Assembly (NCBI GenBank): GCA_013822085.1
Contig: PNJV01000027.1
Coordinates: forward strand, 1 to 33,204
Origin: Isosphaera sp.
Lineage (GTDB): Bacteria; Planctomycetota; Phycisphaerae; Phycisphaerales; UBA1924
Direction: 5' to 3'
Length of the DNA: 33,204 bases
This document shows positions 28,771-33,204 of the stretch, one piece after another (within the stretch, counting starts at the first letter, position 1; every line of letters begins with the position of its first letter). A program made the translations under genes and the position numbers. Below the pieces are notes generated by a model. The model was not told where the DNA came from. It saw only the letters and a program-made list of their open reading frames with translations, and did not search any database.

Positions 28771-29829
28771 ATGCACCCGCACACCCTTGCTGGGCTGGCC
28801 GGGACGGTCTTCCTGGCCGTCACCGCCCTGGCCCAAACCCCCACCAACACCCCCCCCACACCCACCGCCACACCCTCGGCGCCCGCTCCGACATCGGCCC
28901 CCACGCCCACGCTCCAACGCTCCGCATCCCTGGCCACGCCCGCCCAGGCCCCCCCCGCGCCGCCAAGCCCCGACCTGCCCGCCCAGGTCTCCCTGAGCCT
29001 CGAGCCCAGCCGGTTCTCCGTCTCCCTCGCCTCCTCGGGCGACTTCTTCTTCAACGCCGACCTCGAGTCCGGCGACGGCTCCCTCTCGGTCAACCGCTGG
29101 GACACCGACCTGACCCTGGCCTACTCGCTCTCGCGCTCCGTGCAGGTCACGCTGGCCCTGGGCTCGGAGCTCTCCTTCTACGACATCCGGTCCGGCGAGG
29201 AGTTCCTGGCCGGTTCGCCGCGCCCGATCTCCGACGCCTTTATCTACAACGTCTCGCCGGGCTTCCGCTACGCCATCGACGACACCTGGTCGGTCATCGG
29301 CGGCTTCACGGTGCAGCAGTCCGGCGAGTTCGACACCGACTTCGACCTGGGCCTGACCGGGGGCGCCTTCGCCGCGGTGCGCTACAAGGTCTCCGACACC
29401 CTGGCCATCACCGCGGGCCTGGGCGGCAACACCCGGCTGGAGGACCCCGCCATCGTCTTCCCGATCATCGCCGTCGAGTGGCGGATCACCGACCGCGTCC
29501 GCCTCACGCCGCGGCCGCTGGGCATCGGGCTGGAGGCCGACCTCGACGCCGCCGCCACCCTCCGCGCCACCGTCGAGGCCGGCGTCCGCTTCCGCGAGTT
29601 CCGCCTGGCCGAGAGCAACCCGCTCCCCTCGGGCATCTTCACCGACACCTCCGTGCCCATCGCCTTCGGCCTGACCTGGACCCCGCGCCGGCAGTTCACG
29701 CTGGGCGTCCGCGGCGGGTTCAACGTCTTCCAGGAGATCGAGATCGAGAACTCCGAGGGCGGCACCCTGAGCGAGATCGAGATCGACCCCGCCCCGTTCG
29801 TGGGCGTCTTTGCGTCCATCGGCTTCTGA
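28771..29829 (+). CDS. Predicted outer-membrane beta-barrel protein (DUF6268-like)
   Basis: A 352-residue protein with a signal peptide (residues 1-21, ending ALAQ), a Pro/Thr/Ala-rich linker to about residue 75, and then some twelve to fourteen amphipathic strands with alternating hydrophobic residues (FSVSLASSGDFFFN, DLTLAYSLSRSVQVTLAL, FTLGVRGGFNVF). It ends in Phe (VFASIGF), as outer-membrane barrels do. The organisation resembles DUF6268 outer-membrane proteins; identification by eye is moderate. It has its own promoter-like boxes (28734-28763) and is followed by the alkaline phosphatase gene on the same strand after 97 nt. The substrate or ligand is unknown. Confidence 0.75.
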   Translation: MHPHTLAGLAGTVFLAVTALAQTPTNTPPTPTATPSAPAPTSAPTPTLQRSASLATPAQAPPAPPSPDLPAQVSLSLEPSRFSVSLASSGDFFFNADLESGDGSLSVNRWDTDLTLAYSLSRSVQVTLALGSELSFYDIRSGEEFLAGSPRPISDAFIYNVSPGFRYAIDDTWSVIGGFTVQQSGEFDTDFDLGLTGGAFAAVRYKVSDTLAITAGLGGNTRLEDPAIVFPIIAVEWRITDRVRLTPRPLGIGLEADLDAAATLRATVEAGVRFREFRLAESNPLPSGIFTDTSVPIAFGLTWTPRRQFTLGVRGGFNVFQEIEIENSEGGTLSEIEIDPAPFVGVFASIGF

Positions 29830-29926
29830 CCACGGCCCGCGCCCGCCACGCCCGGGCCCCCGGGCGCTCCAACAATCCCGCCGCGTTGGATCGGCAAGCC
29901 CGACCCCGCCAGCCCCGGAGCCACGC

Positions 29927-31522
29927 ATGCCCGCCGATCCCGTGCCCCACGCCGCGCCCGCCCCTGCCGCCAACGCCACGCCCCGCGCAGCTGACCAGGC
30001 CACGCCCAAGCCCGCGCACGCCGCCGCCGACCTGAGCGCCCCAGCTGCGAGCCCGGGCGGGCTCTCACGCCGCAGCGTGCTCGCCGCTGGCGCAGCCCTG
30101 GCCGGTTCGTCGCTGATCACCGCGCCCCGCCTGGGCCCCAAGGCCCAGGCGACCCCCTCCGCGCCCGCCGCCGGCACGCCCAGGCCCAAGGCCAAGAACC
30201 TCATCTTCGCAGTCGTCGACGGCATGTCCGCCGGCACCCTGACCCTGGCCGACCTGGCCTGGCGCCGGCGCACCGGCAGGCCCGCCCAGTGGCTCGAGCT
30301 GCTCTTGAAGCCCGGCGTGCGGCGCGCCCTGATGAGCACCCACTCGGCCGACTCGCTGGTCACCGACTCGGCCGCCGCCGCCGCGGTCTGGAGCACCGGC
30401 ATCAAGCACCACAACGGCCGGCTCTGCTGGCTCGAAGACGGCCGCACCCCCGAGCCGCTGCTCCTGCGCGCCCGCCGCTCGGGCAAGCGCGTCGGCTGCG
30501 TGACCACCACCACCATCACCCACGCCACGCCCGCCGGCTTCTACGCCAACTCCCCTAACCGCAACGAGGAACGCGCCATCGCCGAGCAGCTCCTGGCCCG
30601 CCGGCTCGACGTCGCCCTCGGCGGCGGCGCCCGCTTCTTCCCCGACTCGCTCCTGGCCGCCCCCCCCGCCATCGATCCCAGGGCCGACGCCCCGACCACC
30701 CCGCGCGGCCAGTGGCGCCTGGTCCGCACCGCCGCCGAGCTCGCCGCAGCGACCCCGGACCACACCCGCCCGCTGCTGGGCCTCTTCAGCGCCTCGCACC
30801 TGAGCATGTTCCCCGACCGGGCCGCCGCCGAGCCATCCCTGACCGACCTGGCCACCGCCGCCGTGGCGCACCTGAGCGCCGCCGCCGACGCCGACGGCTC
30901 CGGCTACGTCCTCCAGGTCGAGGGCGGCCGCGTCGACCACGCCGGCCACGGCAACGACGCCCCGGGCCTCCTCCAGGACATGCTCGAGTTCGACCGCACC
31001 GTCGCCGCGCTGGCCCAGCTCGCCCTGGAGCGCGACGACACCCTCCTGATCGTGACCACCGACCACGGCACGGCCAACCCCGGCCTGACCCTCTACAAGG
31101 ACGCCGCCAGCGCCGGCCTGGACCGCCTCCTGAACGCCCGCCACTCGGCCGAGTGGATCCTCCGCACCGGCGCCCCGCGCTCCGAGCGCCCCGACCCGGA
31201 CGCCACCGCCCAGGCCATCGCCGCCCGCGCCGCCGAGGCCCTGGCCGTCACCCTCACCGCCGAGGACATCGCCGCCCTCAAGGCCGCCGTGGCCGGCCAG
31301 CCCGCCGACCCCTTCCAGGCCCGCCGCGGCCTCTCGGGCGTGCTCGGCTCGGTGCTCTCCAACCACACCGCTGTGGGGTTCATCTCCTCCAACCACTCGG
31401 CCGACCACGCCGAGGTCCTGGCCCTGGGCCCCGGCTCCGAGGCCCTGCCCCCATTCCTGGACAACGCCGACCTCCACGCCCTGGCCGCCAGCGCCCTGGG
31501 CCTGCGCGCCCCAGCCCTCTGA
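29927..31522 (+). CDS. Tat-exported alkaline phosphatase
   Basis: A 531-residue PhoA-type phosphomonoesterase, dependent on zinc and magnesium in known relatives. The Tat signal SRRSVLAAGAALAGSS (47-62) follows an unusually long, disordered Ala/Pro-rich extension of 46 residues; GGAG lies 6 nt before ATG 29927, and there is no closer in-frame ATG. The catalytic domain shows VVDGMS (metal Asp98), nucleophile Ser148 in VTDSAAAAAVWSTG, TTTTITHATPAGFYA, VEGGRVDHAGHGND, TTDHGTANPG, and a C-terminal SSNHSADHAEVLALGPG. All key residues are seen. It would release phosphate in the periplasm after folding in the cytoplasm. A possible -10 (AACAAT, near 29871) precedes it; otherwise it may be read through from the barrel gene. 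Confidence 0.93.
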   Translation: MPADPVPHAAPAPAANATPRAADQATPKPAHAAADLSAPAASPGGLSRRSVLAAGAALAGSSLITAPRLGPKAQATPSAPAAGTPRPKAKNLIFAVVDGMSAGTLTLADLAWRRRTGRPAQWLELLLKPGVRRALMSTHSADSLVTDSAAAAAVWSTGIKHHNGRLCWLEDGRTPEPLLLRARRSGKRVGCVTTTTITHATPAGFYANSPNRNEERAIAEQLLARRLDVALGGGARFFPDSLLAAPPAIDPRADAPTTPRGQWRLVRTAAELAAATPDHTRPLLGLFSASHLSMFPDRAAAEPSLTDLATAAVAHLSAAADADGSGYVLQVEGGRVDHAGHGNDAPGLLQDMLEFDRTVAALAQLALERDDTLLIVTTDHGTANPGLTLYKDAASAGLDRLLNARHSAEWILRTGAPRSERPDPDATAQAIAARAAEALAVTLTAEDIAALKAAVAGQPADPFQARRGLSGVLGSVLSNHTAVGFISSNHSADHAEVLALGPGSEALPPFLDNADLHALAASALGLRAPAL

Positions 31523-31593
31523 CGCGCCACGCCGCTAGAACCACGGCCCACTGAATCCCCGGCCTCCCGCACGCCCCAGCCGGGCCCCGACCG

Positions 31594-33204
31594 TCACCGC
31601 AGGCCGTCCCACGCCCCGGGGTCGATCAGGGCCTCCTCCGTGTGCGCCTCAGCCCACGGCATGGCACTGCCGGGCCAGGTGAGCCGCTCGCCCCCTGGGC
31701 CCAGGCGCTCGATGCGCAGGCCGAACGCCCCGCCGCCGGCGCCCACGCCCTCGGGCAGCGCGATCCACACCCCACGGCGTGCCGACGCCGCGTCCGGTCC
31801 AGCGACCCGCCGCTGGATCGCCCCGCTGCGCACCTCCCGGCCGTCCACCGTGACGCGCCACGCCCCCGGACCGACGCCCGGCCCAGCCGGCTCCTCCAAG
31901 TACACCCACCACCGCCCGCGCCCGCCCGCGCCCGCCTCAGCCGCCGACCCGCCGGCGCTGGCCGCTGCTGCCAGCCCAACCGGACCGGCTGCGATCGTCC
32001 CCAGGTCGTCGCGCAGCACCAGCCCGCCAAAGCCCGCCGCCGGCACCAGCGCACGCCCCCCCGCCCCCCCAGCCCCCCCAGCACCATCCGCACCCCCTGC
32101 CCCCCCAGCTCCCTCCCACCACGCCGCCAGCGACGACTCCATGCCCAAAAGCGGCCCGATCGGCAGTCCCGGGGGCTCGGGGCTCAGCGCCGGCCCGCTG
32201 CGCACGCGCTCGCCTTGACCCGCGATCGCCCTCAGCCGCTCGCCCACCCACCGCTCGCCCTCGGCCGCCAGGGCCACCGCCCGCGCCGCTGAGACCGCGG
32301 GGTCGCCGACGGTCTCGAGCAACCCCAGCCCCACCGCGCCCGGCACCACGGGCGCCAGCGCACCGCCGACGGCCGCACGCTGGCCCACGAGCCGGCCGCT
32401 CTCGTCGAGCCACCTCACCTGCGCCAGGCCAAGCGCAAGGCGCTGCGCACGCGACGGGTCCGCCCTGGCCAGCCGTCCCAGGGCCGCGTACGCCGCGCCG
32501 GCGACCTGCGCCGCCAGGGCGTTGGAGGGGCGCTCGTCCTCGGCGGGCGGCCACGCCACGGCTGGGGCGCTCCCAGCTCCTCCCCCCACCGCGTCCGGCC
32601 CCGCTGCGCGCAGCGCCGCCAGCACCGCCGACGCGCGCCACGCCTCCGCGGGCTCATCGAGCACCGCGCGGGCCATAGACGCCAACCGCTGGGCCTCCAT
32701 CGAACCCCCACCCCCACCCCCACCCCCCACGCCCCCGCCGGCCCCGCCACCGCCGGCCCCGCCACCGCCGGCCCCATCCCCCGCACCCGCGCTGCCACCA
32801 TCGCCACCGCCCGCGCCCAGGCTGCTCGCAGCAGCCCGCTGACAGGCCTCGACCAGCACGCCCCACCCCAGGCGGTCGTCGCCGGGCTGGCCGATCGACA
32901 CCACCTCGACCGGCTGCCCCTCCAGCCACACCCTGCCCCCGCCCGCGCCCACGACTTCAACGACAGCCCCCAACACCCCCGCCGCGACCCCCACCCCCGC
33001 TGCTGGTGCGCCGCTGTCGCCCCCATCCAGCTCCAAGGCCCGGACCTCCCCCAGCCAGCCAACCCCCAGCCTCCGCGCCGGCGCGCTCACCGGCTGCGCC
33101 GCCGACCGCACCAGCAGCACGCGCCCGCGCAGCGGCGCGTCCTTGCTCTGAGCCTCGCCAGGGCCGGACCGCGCAGCTCGAACCGCTGAGCCCGGCTCGG
33201 GCCA
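31594..33204 (-). CDS. Unrecognised Gly/Ala-rich protein, 5' end outside the window
   Basis: The frame runs from a stop at 31594 to the window edge: the 28 codons before the GTG at 33120 contain no stop, so at least 536 residues are coded and the start is probably beyond 33204. Visible features are a beta-rich N-part (RLGVGWLGEVRALEL, GGRVWLEGQPVEVVSIGQPGDDRLGWGV), a Gly-rich linker (about residues 103-140 from the GTG), a helical Ala-rich middle that may be repeats, a second Gly/Ala tract, and a beta-rich end with RWWVYLEEPAGPG and WRVTVDGREV. No family can be named. Gly tracts come from runs of G on the coding strand. It converges with the phosphatase gene across 71 nt. Confidence 0.6.
   Translation of the reverse strand, partial: WPEPGSAVRAARSGPGEAQSKDAPLRGRVLLVRSAAQPVSAPARRLGVGWLGEVRALELDGGDSGAPAAGVGVAAGVLGAVVEVVGAGGGRVWLEGQPVEVVSIGQPGDDRLGWGVLVEACQRAAASSLGAGGGDGGSAGAGDGAGGGGAGGGGAGGGVGGGGGGGGSMEAQRLASMARAVLDEPAEAWRASAVLAALRAAGPDAVGGGAGSAPAVAWPPAEDERPSNALAAQVAGAAYAALGRLARADPSRAQRLALGLAQVRWLDESGRLVGQRAAVGGALAPVVPGAVGLGLLETVGDPAVSAARAVALAAEGERWVGERLRAIAGQGERVRSGPALSPEPPGLPIGPLLGMESSLAAWWEGAGGAGGADGAGGAGGAGGRALVPAAGFGGLVLRDDLGTIAAGPVGLAAAASAGGSAAEAGAGGRGRWWVYLEEPAGPGVGPGAWRVTVDGREVRSGAIQRRVAGPDAASARRGVWIALPEGVGAGGGAFGLRIERLGPGGERLTWPGSAMPWAEAHTEEALIDPGAWDGLR
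32737..32775. repeat. 15-nt tandem repeat in the Gly-rich gene
   Basis: Units GCCGGCCCCGCCACC at 32737-32751 and 32752-32766, plus nine bases of a third, encode Gly-rich sequence on the minus strand. Just beside it (32705-32729) are CCCCCA units, giving a further Gly run. Confidence 0.85.

Noticed and set aside
27259-30528. A 1089-codon minus-strand open frame
   Set aside because: It spans the BatA-like, barrel and phosphatase genes in antisense, and its low-complexity Gly/Arg product has no recognisable domain.
31523-31593. Terminator between the convergent phosphatase and Gly-rich genes
   Set aside because: No strong stem and no T or A tract could be found in the 71-nt spacer.

Overview
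The window is about 33 kb of very GC-rich bacterial DNA, well over 70% G+C in most genes. Genes are tightly packed on both strands, mostly single genes or short operons. Gene content (an FHA-GspE fusion, a secreted alpha-alpha toroid protein, a BatA-like VWA protein, a DUF6268-type barrel protein, an independent-type phosphoglycerate mutase) and the Ala/Pro-rich proteins suggest Planctomycetota, perhaps Phycisphaerae. That assignment is inference from style; the window holds no rRNA or taxonomic marker. I see no transposase, integrase, prophage, CRISPR array or replication origin.

Region by region. 1-720: an isolated tRNA-Ile(GAU) followed by an AT-richer patch (about 54% G+C by hand count over 301-720) carrying one small membrane protein. 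716-1411: a DUF2306-type membrane protein. 1575-2460: a compact unit of promoter, two small exported cysteine-rich proteins with a leader hairpin between them, and a strong intrinsic terminator. 2668-3366: an unrecognised Ala-rich protein with a perfect ribosome-binding site. 3404-6951 (minus): an ArsR-type repressor with a C-x-C site, then an SDR oxidoreductase, an old yellow enzyme and a zinc alcohol dehydrogenase, which together look like a reactive-electrophile, quinone or aldehyde response module. 7247-10455 (minus): a translationally coupled pair of exported proteins, a terpenoid-cyclase-like toroid and an alpha/beta-hydrolase-like protein lacking the nucleophile. 10511-11272 (minus): rsmE. 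11511-13154: a giant disordered Ala-rich membrane-anchored protein with a His/Lys repeat tail. 13257-16008 (minus): an FHA-GspE/PilB ATPase and a long-chain polyprenyl diphosphate synthase. 16213-20918: serS, gpmI, a peroxiredoxin and a YggS/PLPBP protein. 20989-25589: an alpha-glucan phosphorylase, a LON-domain protein and a YhaM-like OB-HD nuclease. 25676-28737: rlmE overlapping a BatA-like VWA protein. 28771-31522: an outer-membrane barrel protein and a Tat-exported alkaline phosphatase. 31594-33204 (minus): an unrecognised Gly-rich protein whose start lies beyond the window.

Two themes run across the window. First, at least seven genes have no Shine-Dalgarno sequence but carry a TAnnnT -10-like box 5-10 nt before the start codon, the signature of leaderless transcripts; others (597, 2101, 2668, 6446, 25589) have strong AGGAG-type sites. 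Second, several short non-coding spacers hold runs of G or C able to form quadruplexes, and many genes carry in-frame short tandem repeats (15, 18, 27 and 30 nt units) that enlarge disordered segments.

The best candidates for undescribed biology are the exported Cys-rich pair (1613-2370), the toroid/pseudo-hydrolase pair (7247-10455), the His/Lys-tailed membrane protein (11511-13154) and the ArsR C-x-C electrophile module with its candidate operator (3404-6951).
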